The notes under the pieces: generated by a model
Told to the model about the DNA's origin: nothing
Databases searched by the model: none
What the model saw: the letters and a program-made list of their open reading frames with translations, nothing else
In this document: one piece after another, positions 1 through 10,012 of the stretch
How positions within the stretch are numbered: the first letter of the stretch is position 1
Layout of the letters: the number at the start of each line of letters is the position of its first letter
Origin: Lentilactobacillus laojiaonis
GTDB lineage: Bacteria > Bacillota > Bacilli > Lactobacillales > Lactobacillaceae
DNA length: 64,000 nucleotides
Direction: 5' to 3'
Assembly (NCBI RefSeq): GCF_020616595.1
Contig: NZ_CP085278.1
Location: 744,001-808,000, forward strand
Program-made: the position numbers and the translations under genes

Positions 1-284
1 TTTAATTGATCCTTACTATGGTAACCAATAATTGAGTCAACTACTTGTCCATCTTTTTTTACAAGTAAAGTAGGGATACTCATAATTCCAAATTTAGATG
101 CAGTTTCTGGATTAGCATCAACATCCATTTTTAAAAATTTAACTTCATGCATTTCTTCTGCTAATTCCTCAACAACTGGAGATTGCATTCTACATGGTCC
201 ACACCAAGTTGCCCAAAAGTCAGTTAGAGTAATTCCGTTATTTGTTTCATTTTCAAATGTTTTATCACTTGTTTCTGTAACCAT
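1..284 (-). CDS. trxA: Thioredoxin (3' end cut by window edge)
   Basis: Cytosolic thiol-disulfide oxidoreductase that reduces protein disulfides using electrons from thioredoxin reductase. About 94 codons are present, and the C-terminal end lies outside the window. The active site WCGPC sits at residues 27-31, followed by the conserved cis-proline segment SIPTL about 40 residues later. The ATG at 284 is preceded by AAGGAGG at good spacing. The gene lies downstream of mutS2 on the same strand, with its own likely promoter in the 60-base gap. The family call is secure; only the missing end is unknown. Confidence 0.95.
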   Translation of the reverse strand, partial: MVTETSDKTFENETNNGITLTDFWATWCGPCRMQSPVVEELAEEMHEVKFLKMDVDANPETASKFGIMSIPTLLVKKDGQVVDSIIGYHSKDQL

Positions 285-310
285 TCTTTACGACCTCCTT
301 GTCTAAAAAT

Positions 311-338
311 ATTCTAGCAACTTTTTTACAAATTGCAA
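311..338 (-). promoter_or_regulatory. Likely trxA promoter
   Basis: Read on the minus strand: -35 TTGCAA, 16-base spacer, -10 TAGAAT, lying between the mutS2 stop and the trxA start. No clear terminator precedes it, so read-through from mutS2 is also possible. Confidence 0.5.
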
Positions 339-344
339 CTATCT

Positions 345-2708
345 TTACTTAAACTTAACTACCGTCGATCCATCGCCACCAGCATTAGGAGCAGAGTATC
401 CGTAGCTCTTGACACGTGGGTGTTTTTTTAGATAGTTATTAACACCACTTCTTAGGGCACCCGTTCCCTTACCATGAATAATGGTAATGCTTGGATATCC
501 TGCAAGTAATGAAGAGTCCACATATTGATCTAAATGATACATAGCTTCTTCGTAGCGTTCACCACGTAGATCCAACGTTGGTGAAATACCTGCCGATTTA
601 GTTCTAGAGACGTTTGTACGCACTTTCTTGGGTTCTTTAGGAGCCTTTGATTTTTCTAAATCACTTTCATCAATTCGCATTTTTAAAATACCTAATTGGA
701 CTTCCCACTCACTATCACCAATTTTTTGTACTAGCGTTCCCATTTGTCCATATGACTTAACTAAAACTTCATCATTTTTATGGAAATCATGCTTAGCTTT
801 TTCTTTTTTAAGTACCTTATTGTGCTTCAAATTAGGAGCAATTTCTAGGGAATTTAAAGCTCCCTTAGCATCCATTAATTCATTTTCTTTAACTGTGGCA
901 CTAGCAAGATTGGCTTGCTTGTGTCTTAAATCTTCAATAATTTTATCGGCTTTTTGTTTACTATCTGAAATTACTTGATTAGCTTCAATTCTAGCTTGCT
1001 CAAATAATTTTTCTTTTTGAAGTTGATATTTATCAAATTTATCTTTCAAATCATTAAATAGTTTTTGGGCTTCTTCTAAGTCAGCTTTAGTTTCTTCTGC
1101 ATTTTGGCGAGCTTCTTTATTCTGTTCTACCAATTCATCAATCATATTATTAATGTCTTGATTTTGCTCATCAGTAAATGAACGGGCCGTGTCAATAATA
1201 TTATTGTCCATTCCCAGTTTTTGAGCAATATTTAATGCATTACTTTGTCCAGGAATTCCTAATAACAATTGATAAGTAGGCTTTAAACTATCAATATCAA
1301 ATTCCATGGAAGCATTGATAGTTGAATAACGATCATAAGCATAAGCCTTTAGTTCCGGATAATGAGTGGTAGCAATTAATTCACTACCAATTACACCGAT
1401 TTGATCAATAATAGCCATAGCTAAGGCCGCACCTTCTTTAGGATCAGTACCTGCTCCCAGCTCATCAAGTAATATAAGACTATGATCAGTTGCTTGGTTT
1501 AAAATACTTATTACATTATTCATATGCGAAGAAAAAGTACTAAGGTTAGCTTCAATAGATTGATCGTCACCAATATCTGCAAAAATATCATCAAACACAC
1601 CAATTTGGCTATTTTCATTGGCAGTAATAAACAAACCAGATTGTCCCAACAACTGAAGAATTCCTAAAGTTTTGATAGTAATGGTTTTACCACCAGTATT
1701 GGGACCCGTAATGATGATTGTTTTGTACTCATCGCCCAATATAATGTCATTGGCAACTACTTTGCTTTGATCAATCAACGGATGTCTAGCCTGTCTTAAA
1801 CTCACTAAGTTTGCTTCAGAAACTTTTGGCATAATCCCCTTTACTTTATGAGCATACTTGGCCTTAGCATTGATAAAATCCAAATGGCCTAAAATATTAA
1901 CATTATTTTTTAATTCATCAATATAGGGTCTTAATTGATTGCTTAAATCTAAAAGTATTTTACGTTCTTCATACTTTTCTTTGAGTTGTTCTCTTCTTAA
2001 TTCGTTACTTGTCTCAACTACATCGTTAGGCTCAATATATAAAGTTTGTCCGGAAGCACTTTGATCATGAATAATGCCACCAAATTTTTGTTTGTATTCC
2101 GCCTTAATCGGTAAAACAAAACGTTCTTCACGAATTGTCACCAAAGGCTCACTTAAGTAACTGGCTGTGGAACCCTTAAGATAGCGATTCATTTTAGCAC
2201 GAATAGTATTTTGAATTTTTGCAATTTGTTGTCTAATATGACTTAGTTCTACAGATGCCGTATCTAAAATTGAACCATCTTCATTGATTGAGCGAATCAT
2301 TTGATCCGTAATATCAGGCAAGTAACTTAAAGTAGAAATAATGGTTGGAATTTGGGTTAGTTCAACCGTTTCATCTTCAAAATTATCAAAAAACTTCCGA
2401 ACTGCTTGCACTGCTCTTAAGACTTTAAGAATTTGGGATAACTCCGTACCTGATAAACTAGCATCTTCAATTGATAGGCGTTTTAAATAGGGATTGATAT
2501 CTAATATCTTAGGTATAGGAATTTCTCCTTTTAATCTTACAATATTAGCGCCATCAAAAGTTTCCATCAATAATTGATTAATAATATTAGGTTGCGTTTG
2601 TGGTTCTAGTTGACTAACAAATTTTTTACCCTGATCAGTGACAATATAGTCATTAAGTTGATTTTTTATTTTATTATATTCTAGAGTTTGTAATACTTTA
2701 TTATTCAT
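345..2708 (-). CDS. mutS2: MutS2 family ATPase / Smr nuclease
   Basis: MutS-like ATPase without the mismatch-binding N-terminus. In Firmicutes MutS2 is linked to suppression of recombination and, in Bacillus, to rescue of collided ribosomes (RqcU). The 787 aa protein has the usual family length. Walker A GPNTGGKT is at 335-342, Walker B LILLDELGAGTD near 411-422, and a long charged coiled region covers about 510-610. The C-terminal Smr domain starts at LDLRG (712-716) with HGKGTG at 745-750, so nuclease and ATPase motifs are both intact. It follows cvpA by three bases and is probably co-transcribed with zapA and cvpA. Which role it plays here cannot be told from sequence. Confidence 0.95.
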   Translation of the reverse strand: MNNKVLQTLEYNKIKNQLNDYIVTDQGKKFVSQLEPQTQPNIINQLLMETFDGANIVRLKGEIPIPKILDINPYLKRLSIEDASLSGTELSQILKVLRAVQAVRKFFDNFEDETVELTQIPTIISTLSYLPDITDQMIRSINEDGSILDTASVELSHIRQQIAKIQNTIRAKMNRYLKGSTASYLSEPLVTIREERFVLPIKAEYKQKFGGIIHDQSASGQTLYIEPNDVVETSNELRREQLKEKYEERKILLDLSNQLRPYIDELKNNVNILGHLDFINAKAKYAHKVKGIMPKVSEANLVSLRQARHPLIDQSKVVANDIILGDEYKTIIITGPNTGGKTITIKTLGILQLLGQSGLFITANENSQIGVFDDIFADIGDDQSIEANLSTFSSHMNNVISILNQATDHSLILLDELGAGTDPKEGAALAMAIIDQIGVIGSELIATTHYPELKAYAYDRYSTINASMEFDIDSLKPTYQLLLGIPGQSNALNIAQKLGMDNNIIDTARSFTDEQNQDINNMIDELVEQNKEARQNAEETKADLEEAQKLFNDLKDKFDKYQLQKEKLFEQARIEANQVISDSKQKADKIIEDLRHKQANLASATVKENELMDAKGALNSLEIAPNLKHNKVLKKEKAKHDFHKNDEVLVKSYGQMGTLVQKIGDSEWEVQLGILKMRIDESDLEKSKAPKEPKKVRTNVSRTKSAGISPTLDLRGERYEEAMYHLDQYVDSSLLAGYPSITIIHGKGTGALRSGVNNYLKKHPRVKSYGYSAPNAGGDGSTVVKFK

Positions 2709-2711
2709 GTA

Positions 2712-3227
2712 TTAAATGTTCACCTCATTTTTATATACTGTAAATTGATTGGTTATTTGATTTGAGATCACTGGAGTTTGATTAATAATAAATTGGGCAA
2801 TTTGGGATTCGTTATATTGATCTTCAAAAATTTTTACTGGAAATAATAATAACAAGTGAATTACTAAAAATAATACTAAATAACGTATCACTCCTCCAGT
2901 TAATCCACCTAACAATCGATTAGCAAGATTAACTACTGGTAATTTAGTAATTGGAGTTAGTATTTTCTTTACTAGCCTAAAAATTTGCCAGATTACTGTA
3001 AAAATTATAAAAAAACTAATAGTTACACAGACAGAAGGAACCGTCAGATAATTACTATGATCTATCAAATCCCAAATCATTTTTGCTAGTGGCTTAGCAT
3101 ATATAAAAGCCCCTAAATAAGATACTATATAACCAAATAAATTGATTATTTCGTTAACGAATCCTTGATGGTAGCCTTTGTACAAGCCCCAAACAATTAT
3201 TAAGAGAATTATCACATTTAAAAACAT
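2712..3227 (-). CDS. cvpA: CvpA family membrane protein
   Basis: Integral membrane protein of 171 aa with about four hydrophobic segments (near 1-20, 25-45, 62-85 and 105-130) and the glycine-rich stretch LLGGLTGGVIR typical of the CvpA/colicin V production family. The molecular role of CvpA in Gram-positive bacteria is not settled; it is generally tied to envelope stability. It lies between zapA (8 bases upstream) and mutS2 (3 bases downstream), the usual zapA-cvpA-mutS2 order in Firmicutes. The call rests on topology and synteny. Confidence 0.85.
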   Translation of the reverse strand: MFLNVIILLIIVWGLYKGYHQGFVNEIINLFGYIVSYLGAFIYAKPLAKMIWDLIDHSNYLTVPSVCVTISFFIIFTVIWQIFRLVKKILTPITKLPVVNLANRLLGGLTGGVIRYLVLFLVIHLLLLFPVKIFEDQYNESQIAQFIINQTPVISNQITNQFTVYKNEVNI

Positions 3228-3235
3228 ATTTAATA

Positions 3236-3487
3236 TTAGTCTTCCTTTTGATTAAATTGGGCTTTACTTTCTTCCATAGATAATTGATTTGATAATGAAT
3301 TAAATGCAATTAATATAGCAATCTCTTCCACTGAAGCCTTAGGCATGCTCTCTTTAAGCTGATCAATTTGTTCATTCAAAAGATTATTGACTGCTTGCAT
3401 ATGCTCAGTTGTGTTATTACCAACTAATGTATAATTTTTTCCATTAATTTTTGCTTTAAAACGTTGTTTTATATTTGCCATAATCAT
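3236..3487 (-). CDS. zapA: Cell division protein ZapA
   Basis: Small FtsZ-associated protein (83 aa) that promotes bundling of FtsZ protofilaments at the Z-ring. The N-terminal part (KQRFKAKINGKNYTLVG) and the helical coiled C-terminal part fit the family. Two starts are possible: ATG at 3487, or ATG at 3481 giving MANIKQ. The AAAGGAG box lies 4 bases from the first and 10 from the second, so the choice is open. It opens the zapA-cvpA-mutS2 operon just downstream of a strong terminator. No odd features. Confidence 0.85.
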   Translation of the reverse strand: MIMANIKQRFKAKINGKNYTLVGNNTTEHMQAVNNLLNEQIDQLKESMPKASVEEIAILIAFNSLSNQLSMEESKAQFNQKED

Positions 3488-3496
3488 ATAACTCCT

Positions 3497-3552
3497 TTAA
3501 AAATTATAAAAAGGATTGATACAAAACTAATTCAGCTTTGTTTCAATCCTTT
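3497..3552 (-). terminator. Intrinsic terminator after the DUF1292 gene
   Basis: Inverted repeat with 16-base arms (3510-3525 and 3537-3552, one mismatch) followed on the minus strand by a T-rich tract. It separates the ireB-ruvX-DUF1292 group from zapA. Confidence 0.85.
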
Positions 3553-3564
3553 CTATAAACTTAT

Positions 3565-3879
3565 TTATTTTTCATCATGGTCATGTGAATCTTCTTCATC
3601 TTCGCCAAGGAAGGTGTTCAATACTGATTCAACCATATCCCATTCTTCTTCTGATTCGATTGCTTGCAATTCTCCACCTTGTGGATCAGCAGGATCATCG
3701 CCCTTAGGCATTGCATAAGCTGAAATTTCAATTTCTTCATCATTTGCTTTACCTGTAGGATAAATAAAAATATATGAACGATTAAAATCTTCTGACTCAA
3801 ATGTAAATAATACATCGTATAAAGCTTCGTCACCGTTTTCGTCTACTAATGTAATTTGTTGTTGAACTGGTTCTGCCAT
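3565..3879 (-). CDS. DUF1292 family acidic protein (YrzB-like)
   Basis: Small, very acidic cytosolic protein of 104 aa ending in an Asp/Glu/His-rich tail (GEDEEDSHDHDEK). The core with ITLVDENGDEALYDVLFTF and the GGELQAIESEEEWDMV segment matches DUF1292, found in Firmicutes next to ruvX and the IreB family gene. No function is established. Synteny (ireB-ruvX-DUF1292) is exactly as in Bacillus and the lactobacilli, and a strong terminator closes the transcription unit just after the stop. Confident as family, silent on role. Confidence 0.85.
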   Translation of the reverse strand: MAEPVQQQITLVDENGDEALYDVLFTFESEDFNRSYIFIYPTGKANDEEIEISAYAMPKGDDPADPQGGELQAIESEEEWDMVESVLNTFLGEDEEDSHDHDEK

Positions 3880-3889
3880 ATTAAATTCC

Positions 3890-4324
3890 TCACTTTTTAG
3901 TTAATTTTCCGTTAGCATCTAAATAATTTTGTAAAATTAAGCTAGCCGCCAACTTATCAATAACTTTTTTTCGTTTGCCTCTTGATACATCTGCTTTTTC
4001 AATTAACATTCGTTCGGCCTGAACAGTTGTTAATCGCTCATCCTGAAAGTCAACTGGTAAATTAAATCTTTCATTTAACATTTTACCATACTTTTGTGAA
4101 GCTTCTGCTCGTGGGCCCAAAGAATTATTCATATTCTTTGGAAGACCAACAACAAATCCTTCTACTTGATATTTTTTAACTAACTCTTCAACTCTATCAA
4201 GTCCAAAAATCTCATTTTCCTCATCAATCGGAATAATTTCTATACTTTGAGACGTCCAGCCTAAAGTATCACTTACCGAGATTCCAACTGTTTTTGAGCC
4301 AACATCAAACCCCATTAATTTCAT
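3890..4324 (-). CDS. ruvX: RuvX/YqgF RNase H-fold nuclease
   Basis: Putative Holliday-junction resolvase / pre-16S rRNA 5'-end processing nuclease of the YqgF family, cytosolic. The 144 aa protein has the RNase H-fold landmarks: [10 protein letters not shown] near residue 5, [12 protein letters not shown] near 60, DERLTT around 95, and a C-terminal Asp in the DKLAASLIL helix, so the acidic catalytic set appears complete. The start ATG overlaps the ireB stop by one base (TAATG), indicating translational coupling. Studies of homologues favour rRNA processing; sequence alone does not decide. Confidence 0.93.
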   Translation of the reverse strand: MKLMGFDVGSKTVGISVSDTLGWTSQSIEIIPIDEENEIFGLDRVEELVKKYQVEGFVVGLPKNMNNSLGPRAEASQKYGKMLNERFNLPVDFQDERLTTVQAERMLIEKADVSRGKRKKVIDKLAASLILQNYLDANGKLTKK

Positions 4325-4620
4325 TAATTACTCTCTTCTGAATTTATATCAGTATTCGTAGTTTTTGTTTGATTATCAAGATAAAACCTAACTAATTCTT
4401 CAATAATTTCATCGCGTTCATGGCGACGTATTAAATTACGAGCGTCACTATTACGAGGAATATATGCAGGATCACCAGAAATCAAATAGCCAACAATTTG
4501 GTTATAAGGATTATATCCCTTTTCTTCTAACGCCTTATAAACTATTAACAAAGTGTCACGAATGTCTTTTGGCTTATCTTCTTTAAAATCAAAAAACATG
4601 GTGTTATCTAATGAGTTCAT
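4324..4620 (-). CDS. ireB: IreB family regulatory phosphoprotein (DUF965, YrzL)
   Basis: Protein of 98 aa matching the UPF0297/DUF965 family. In Enterococcus faecalis IreB is phosphorylated by the Ser/Thr kinase IreK and affects cephalosporin tolerance. The hallmark is the N-terminal part ([17 protein letters not shown]) and the [12 protein letters not shown] loop; the two Thr-rich phosphorylation sites of the family would lie near the N-terminus. GAGGG precedes the ATG. First gene of the ireB-ruvX-DUF1292 unit, with its own promoter upstream. Family is secure; the signalling role is transferred from Enterococcus. Confidence 0.88.
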   Translation of the reverse strand: MNSLDNTMFFDFKEDKPKDIRDTLLIVYKALEEKGYNPYNQIVGYLISGDPAYIPRNSDARNLIRRHERDEIIEELVRFYLDNQTKTTNTDINSEESN

Positions 4621-4655
4621 TGCATTACCCTCTTTATGATTTAATTGTTTATCTA

Positions 4656-4684
4656 ATTTTACACGAAATTGAGTTAAACTACAA
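4656..4684 (-). promoter_or_regulatory. Promoter of the ireB-ruvX-DUF1292 unit
   Basis: Minus strand: -35 TTGTAG, 17-base spacer, -10 TAAAAT with an upstream TG (extended -10). It lies in the 95-base gap between alaS and ireB. No convincing terminator for alaS was found in this gap. Confidence 0.6.
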
Positions 4685-4715
4685 TCGCATAAAAAAACAT
4701 AATAAAATTGTAATA

Positions 4716-7361
4716 TTATTTTTGATTACTTAGCCATTCATTAGCAGCTAGCATTGCATCATTTAACCCCGCAGGATTTTTTCCACCGGCTTGAGCCATA
4801 TTTGGACGGCCGCCACCGCCTCCATTAATTTTTGGTGAAATTTGTTTGATTAAATCGCCAGCCTTAATTCCAGCAGCAATACTAGAATCATTAACTGCAA
4901 CAATTAAATTGGCCTTATCGCCTTTACCAGTACCTAGCACTAAAACATCCGAAATATTTTTACTTCTCCAAGTATCTGCTAATTGACGTAATTGATCCAT
5001 TCCAGAATCTTTTATAATTCCAGTCACCAATGTGTAATTTCCTGCAGTTTTCTTTTGCTCAAAAATGGACTGTGATTGTTGATTAGCAAGTTGAGCTTCT
5101 AAAGATTCTTGGCGTTGTTTTAATTCTTTAATTTCTAGTTGTAGTTGATCAATTCGATTAGGAAGGTCTTTAACTTGAGATACCTTTAAATTATCAGCAA
5201 TAGTATTTAGCATTTCAGTTTTAGAATTTAGTAATTCATAAGCTTCGCTAGAAGTTACTGCTTCAATTCTTCGAACCCCTGCACCGACTCCTGATTCAGA
5301 AACTATTTTAAATAATCCAATTTCGTTAGTGTTTTTAACGTGCGTACCACCACAAAATTCAATTGAGAAATCTCCGATGCTAACTACGCGAACCTTATCA
5401 CCATATTTTTCACTAAATAAAGCAATAGCTCCCATTTCTTTACCAGTTTTAGGGTCAGTTTCAACTGTTTTAACTTCAATTTCTTTAAAAATTTGTTCAT
5501 TTACCAATTCTTCAACTTTTTCCAAGTCTTCTTTAGTAACTTGACCGAAGTGAGTAAAATCAAATCTTAAATAACTAGGTTCAACCAATGAACCAGCTTG
5601 TTGAGTATGGCCACCCAATACATTTCTTAGAGCTTGATCTAATAAATGTGTAGCAGTATGATTTTTTTCTACTTTACTATGGTAATGTTTGTCAACTTTT
5701 AATATAAACTTATTGTTTTTAGCCATTGATTGAACTACTTCAATTGTGTGTAAGTTTTGACCATTAGGTGCATGTTGAACATCAACTACCTTAGCAACTA
5801 AATTGCCATCTTCATCTAAAATTACCCCATGATCAGCAACTTGGCCACCCATTTCAGCATAGAAAGGAGTCTTATCAAAAATTACTTCAGCAGTTTCTCC
5901 AGCATTTAAAGTATCAACTAAACTTTCATCCTTAACGATAACTGTTAATTCAGCATCATTAACCACTAAGTTAGTATATCCAACATACTCGCTAGGATCT
6001 TTAATTTCAACTAAGAGATCTCTTTGTACACCCATTGATTTAGCACTGCTACGAGCATTTCTAGCACGTTCTTTTTGTTTTTCCATTTCTGCAGCAAATC
6101 CGTCAACATCAACTGTAAGTCCAATTTCTTCTAAAGATTCTTTAGTTAATTCCAATGGGAAACCATAAGTATCATAGAGCTTAAATGCAGTTGGACCATC
6201 AATTACACTAACATTATTTTGTTTAGCATTATCAATGACTTCATTTAATAACTTCATACCATCAGAGAGAGTCTCATTGAAACGATTTTCTTCTGATTTA
6301 ACAACATCAGAAATATAATCGCTTTGTTCGAGCACTTCTGGATAGTAAGATCTTAAAATTTCACCTACAATTGGCACTAATAAGTACATAAATGAATTAT
6401 CAATACCTAATTTTTGACCGTTAACAATCGCTCTTCTAATTAGACGTCTAATTACATAGCCACGACCTTCGTTAGATGGCAAAGCGCCATCGCCAATAGC
6501 AACTGTAATAGCTCTAGCATGATCGGCAATTACTCTAAATGATTCATCATAAGCAGCATTTTCACCATATTTTTTACCACTTAATTCTTCGGTTTTATGA
6601 ATAATAGGTAAAAATAAATCTGTTTCAAAGTTAGTTTTTGCATTTTGGAAAATTGAAACTACTCGTTCTAATCCCATTCCCGTATCAATATTTTTTCTAG
6701 GAAGTGGTTCATAAGTATTATCTGGTTTGTGATTAAATTGAGAAAATACAATATTCCAAACTTCTAAATAACGTTCATTTTCTCCACCAGGATAATTTTC
6801 TGGATCATCTTCTGATAAATTATTAAATTCTGGTCCACGATCATAGAAGATTTCTGAATCTGGTCCTGAAGGTCCTTGACCAATATCCCAAAAATTATCG
6901 TCAACTTCAATAATGTGATCTTCAGGGACGCCAACAGATAGCCAAATTTCCTTAGCTTCAGTATCTTTAGGATAAACTGTCATATAGAGTTTATTTGGAT
7001 CCCAAGCAAACCATTTTTCAGAAGTTAATAATTCATAGGCCCACTTAATGGCATCTTCTTTAAAATAATCTCCCACAGAGAAATTACCAAGCATTTCAAA
7101 TAGGGTATGATGTCTAGGAGTTTTACCAACATTTTCAATATCATTTGTTCGAATACTCTTTTGTGAACTGGTCATTCTTGGATTTTCTGGAACGACACTA
7201 CCATCAAAATATTTTTTCATAGTAGCGACCCCGGAATTAATCCACAATAAAGTGGGATCATCAACCGGAATTAATGATGAACTTGGTTCAATTGTATGAC
7301 CTTTTTCTTGAAAAAAGTCTAAATACATTTGTCTAATTTGACTACTACTTAATTTTTTCAT
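4716..7361 (-). CDS. alaS: Alanine--tRNA ligase
   Basis: Charges tRNA-Ala with alanine (ATP to AMP + PPi) in the cytosol. The 881 aa protein has the class II aminoacylation core at the N-terminus, the editing domain with its zinc/active-site set HTATH at 568-572 and Cys670/His674 (in FCGGTH), a coiled linker near 725-760, and the C-Ala domain ending in a Gly-rich [14 protein letters not shown] segment. All domains are present, so editing is expected to work. A T-box leader lies directly upstream and should raise expression when uncharged tRNA-Ala accumulates. Confidence 0.98.
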   Translation of the reverse strand: MKKLSSSQIRQMYLDFFQEKGHTIEPSSSLIPVDDPTLLWINSGVATMKKYFDGSVVPENPRMTSSQKSIRTNDIENVGKTPRHHTLFEMLGNFSVGDYFKEDAIKWAYELLTSEKWFAWDPNKLYMTVYPKDTEAKEIWLSVGVPEDHIIEVDDNFWDIGQGPSGPDSEIFYDRGPEFNNLSEDDPENYPGGENERYLEVWNIVFSQFNHKPDNTYEPLPRKNIDTGMGLERVVSIFQNAKTNFETDLFLPIIHKTEELSGKKYGENAAYDESFRVIADHARAITVAIGDGALPSNEGRGYVIRRLIRRAIVNGQKLGIDNSFMYLLVPIVGEILRSYYPEVLEQSDYISDVVKSEENRFNETLSDGMKLLNEVIDNAKQNNVSVIDGPTAFKLYDTYGFPLELTKESLEEIGLTVDVDGFAAEMEKQKERARNARSSAKSMGVQRDLLVEIKDPSEYVGYTNLVVNDAELTVIVKDESLVDTLNAGETAEVIFDKTPFYAEMGGQVADHGVILDEDGNLVAKVVDVQHAPNGQNLHTIEVVQSMAKNNKFILKVDKHYHSKVEKNHTATHLLDQALRNVLGGHTQQAGSLVEPSYLRFDFTHFGQVTKEDLEKVEELVNEQIFKEIEVKTVETDPKTGKEMGAIALFSEKYGDKVRVVSIGDFSIEFCGGTHVKNTNEIGLFKIVSESGVGAGVRRIEAVTSSEAYELLNSKTEMLNTIADNLKVSQVKDLPNRIDQLQLEIKELKQRQESLEAQLANQQSQSIFEQKKTAGNYTLVTGIIKDSGMDQLRQLADTWRSKNISDVLVLGTGKGDKANLIVAVNDSSIAAGIKAGDLIKQISPKINGGGGGRPNMAQAGGKNPAGLNDAMLAANEWLSNQK

Positions 7362-7379
7362 TTAATTACTCCCTATAAT

Positions 7380-7585
7380 AAATAAAACATCATTGCTAAA
7401 AGAGACGCTAAAAGCGCGGTACCACTCTAATTGCAACGATGTTTTTTCGTAACCACTTTGTCTCGATAACGCTGAGCAGCGTTTGACAAATTTGAAATAG
7501 CACTAATTAAAATTAAATCATCTTTTACACCAACCAAGATGTCTCTTTTAAATAATAAAAATTAGCATGTTTTCTAGTCAATAAA
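7380..7585 (-). promoter_or_regulatory. T-box leader, tRNA-Ala type
   Basis: The T-box sequence AGAGTGGTACCGCG is at 7415-7428. A stem whose arms are 7433-7443 and 7386-7396 is followed by a T/A-rich tract and fits the terminator. Stem I has the GGUGUAA-type distal loop. The specifier loop lies between CUAAUU/AAUUAG and GAAA/UUUC helices, exposing GCU (Ala) followed by A. The variable T-box base (UGGU) fits an A discriminator on the tRNA. Everything agrees with control of alaS by tRNA-Ala charging. Confidence 0.9.
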
Positions 7586-7615
7586 ATTATACAGTTTGAA
7601 TCTAAAATATGTCAA
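7586..7615 (-). promoter_or_regulatory. Promoter of the alaS T-box leader
   Basis: Near-perfect sigma-A promoter on the minus strand: -35 TTGACA, 18-base spacer, -10 TATAAT, immediately upstream of the T-box leader. Confidence 0.85.
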
Positions 7616-7627
7616 TTCAATCTAGAT

Positions 7628-8986
7628 CTATTTATATCTAGTAGAGCTGTTTTTCTTTTGCTTTCTTTGAGCACGTGCTTCATTACGTTTTTTAACTCGG
7701 CGATCCATTTCTTGTTTTCTAGAGATCGTATTTTTAATTCGGCGTTTATAACCAGGTTTAATATTCTTCTTTTTCTTTTTAATCATACCGATCATGGTAG
7801 GATCAAGTTTTTCACCTTTTTTACGATGGGTTTTACGACGATTTCGATCATAAGAATCAACGATTTCGTGATTAGAAAGTTTTTTAGGCTTAAACTCAAT
7901 ACCCATTGATTCTAATTCGGTAACCTTAGCTTCATCATCTGGTTCATAAAGCGTAATTGAAATTCCAGGCATCCCATTTCGGCCAGTACGACCAACTCGA
8001 TGAATAAAGAATTCAAGGTTTTCAGGAATATCATCATTAATTACGTGTGATACTCCTTCAATATCAATTCCTCTAGCAGCCAAATCGGTTGCAACAACAA
8101 ATTGGAATTCTAAGTTGCGCACACGTTTCATGATAGATTTTCTTTCACGAGGTTTAATACCACCATGAATCATTGCTACTTTTAAACCATTTTGTTTTAA
8201 GAAATCAGTTAATTCTTCTACCCTTTGTTTGGTATTAGCAAAAATTAATACTAAGTAAGGTTCACCCATAGTTAAAAGATTATAAATTAATTGATTTTTA
8301 TTTTTACCTTTAGTTGAAATTAACCAATTATCAATTGTGGAACTAATCACTGTTTCTACAGGGATTTCTTCAACAACTGGATTATCCATATATTTTTTCA
8401 AAAATACACTAATTTTTTGTGGAATAGTAGCTGAAAATACCATCATTTGAACATTTTTTCCAAAACTGGCTGCAATCTTATCAACTACATCTAAAAATCC
8501 TAAATCTAATGTCATATCAGCTTCATCAATTACCAATTGATTAGCAGAATGCACATCCAGTCCACCATTATCGATTAAATCCCAAATACGACCAGGAGTT
8601 CCGACAACAATTTGAGGTTGTTCACGTTTTAGTTTTTCAATTTGACGTTTTTTATCTGTTCCACCAATATAACTTCCAATTTGAATTGGTTTATCATTAA
8701 ATTTAATGATTTGTTTGGCTGCATCAGTAATTTGATAAGCAAGTTCACGACTAGGGGTAGTAATAACTGCCTGAACAACATGCTTTTCAGGATCAATTTG
8801 ATTAAAAATTGGTAATAAAAAGGCATGCGTTTTTCCACTACCAGTAGCTGATTGTCCCACAACATCACGACCATTTAAAATATATGGAATCATTTTACTT
8901 TGGACCGGAGTTGGCTCGCTAAATCCTAAATCACTAATTGCATCTAGCAAGAAAGGTTTTAAATTAAATTCTTTAAAACTTGTCAT
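7628..8986 (-). CDS. cshB: DEAD-box RNA helicase (CshB-like)
   Basis: ATP-dependent RNA helicase of the DEAD-box family, likely acting in ribosome assembly or mRNA turnover. In the 452 aa protein the Q motif lies near 20-30, motif I ATGSGKT at 47-53, DEAD at 154-157, SAT at 185-187, and HRVGRTGR in the C-terminal RecA lobe. A strongly basic Lys/Arg tail of about 80 residues follows and probably binds RNA. It lies 8 bases downstream of nrnA, so both likely share one transcript. The CshB label rests on this neighbourhood (nrnA/alaS) and the basic tail; other DEAD-box subfamilies are possible. Confidence 0.85.
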   Translation of the reverse strand: MTSFKEFNLKPFLLDAISDLGFSEPTPVQSKMIPYILNGRDVVGQSATGSGKTHAFLLPIFNQIDPEKHVVQAVITTPSRELAYQITDAAKQIIKFNDKPIQIGSYIGGTDKKRQIEKLKREQPQIVVGTPGRIWDLIDNGGLDVHSANQLVIDEADMTLDLGFLDVVDKIAASFGKNVQMMVFSATIPQKISVFLKKYMDNPVVEEIPVETVISSTIDNWLISTKGKNKNQLIYNLLTMGEPYLVLIFANTKQRVEELTDFLKQNGLKVAMIHGGIKPRERKSIMKRVRNLEFQFVVATDLAARGIDIEGVSHVINDDIPENLEFFIHRVGRTGRNGMPGISITLYEPDDEAKVTELESMGIEFKPKKLSNHEIVDSYDRNRRKTHRKKGEKLDPTMIGMIKKKKKNIKPGYKRRIKNTISRKQEMDRRVKKRNEARAQRKQKKNSSTRYK

Positions 8987-8994
8987 AAATTCTC

Positions 8995-9945
8995 CTATTT
9001 ATTGTTATTTTTAGATATTTCATCTAATTTTTTAATAACTTCTTTTATTTGAGCATCATCTTTAGCAATAGCCCCACTAGCTAACGGGTGGCCACCGCCA
9101 CCATATTCCTTAGCTAATTCATTAATGACAGGGCCTTTTGATCTTAATCTTATACGATAAGTACCATCTTTTTGTTCAACGAAGATGGCCCAAGCTACAA
9201 CTTCTTTAATATTTCCCGGTAATGGTACCACCGCTGAAGTACTATCATCACCTAGATTAAATGGCTCTAAAGCCTCATTAGTTAAAATCATATAAGCGGC
9301 CCCACTATCTAAAATATTTAAATTTTGATAGACATAAGCTGATAATCTAGCTAATGGAATGTCAATCTCATCTTCAATTTGATTAACATCACTAGTTGAA
9401 AAGTCAAACTTTGATAAAAAGGCGGCAATTTCAAAAGTATGTGATGAAGTCGATGGATACTTAAATCGTCCCGTATCTCCAACAATCCCGGCATATAGTA
9501 GTCGAGCGGCATTGTCATTAATTTTTAAATCCATTTCACATTCTTTATAAAAGTCAGTAATTAACTCTGATGAACTTGAAGCATTTTCTTCAACCCAAAC
9601 TATATCTCCATAAATATCTTCATTGGGATGATGATCAATTTTGATTAACATCTTCCCTTTATTATATCTATCGTCATCAATTCGAGGTTGATTGGCGGTA
9701 TCCACAACAATAACTAGAGCATTGTCGTATTTATCATCTGAAATGTCATCAGTTGTTCCCATCCAATCAAATCCATGATATTGTTTACCGACACAATAAA
9801 CTTCTTTTTGTGGGAAAGTAGCTTTAATTATTTCTGCCAAACCCATTTGTGATCCAATCGCATCTGGATCAGGTCGTTGATGTCGATGAATAATAATTGT
9901 TTGATATTTTTTTATTGAATCAAGAATTTCTTTTTGAATTGTCAT
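8995..9945 (-). CDS. nrnA: DHH/DHHA1 phosphoesterase, NrnA type (oligoribonuclease / pAp phosphatase)
   Basis: Manganese-dependent phosphoesterase that degrades very short RNA oligomers and, in Bacillus, dephosphorylates pAp; some relatives cleave pApA. The 316 aa protein shows motif I RPDPDAIGSQMG (residues 25-35), DTA at 82-84, the DHH signature at 104-106, and the C-terminal DHHA1 domain with GGGGHPLASGA. No membrane, PAS or GGDEF-like parts are present, which argues for NrnA and against GdpP. It is the first gene of a two-gene unit with the DEAD-box helicase, driven by a strong promoter just upstream; the pairing suggests joint work in RNA decay. Confidence 0.9.
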   Translation of the reverse strand: MTIQKEILDSIKKYQTIIIHRHQRPDPDAIGSQMGLAEIIKATFPQKEVYCVGKQYHGFDWMGTTDDISDDKYDNALVIVVDTANQPRIDDDRYNKGKMLIKIDHHPNEDIYGDIVWVEENASSSSELITDFYKECEMDLKINDNAARLLYAGIVGDTGRFKYPSTSSHTFEIAAFLSKFDFSTSDVNQIEDEIDIPLARLSAYVYQNLNILDSGAAYMILTNEALEPFNLGDDSTSAVVPLPGNIKEVVAWAIFVEQKDGTYRIRLRSKGPVINELAKEYGGGGHPLASGAIAKDDAQIKEVIKKLDEISKNNNK

Positions 9946-9982
9946 TAATTACTATCTCCAACCATTAATTATTGAATACTTT

Positions 9983-10011
9983 AGTATAACCGTAAATGAA
10001 CGGAAATTCAA
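9983..10011 (-). promoter_or_regulatory. Promoter of the nrnA-helicase unit
   Basis: Minus strand: -35 TTGAAT, 17-base spacer, -10 TATACT. The spacer holds a small dyad, CCGT-N6-ACGG, that could be an operator or chance. Confidence 0.7.
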
Positions 10012-10012
10012 A

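Noticed and set aside
628-978. 116-codon plus-strand frame opposite mutS2
   Set aside because: Antisense to a well-supported gene, no ribosome binding site, low-complexity Ser/Leu/Cys-rich product.
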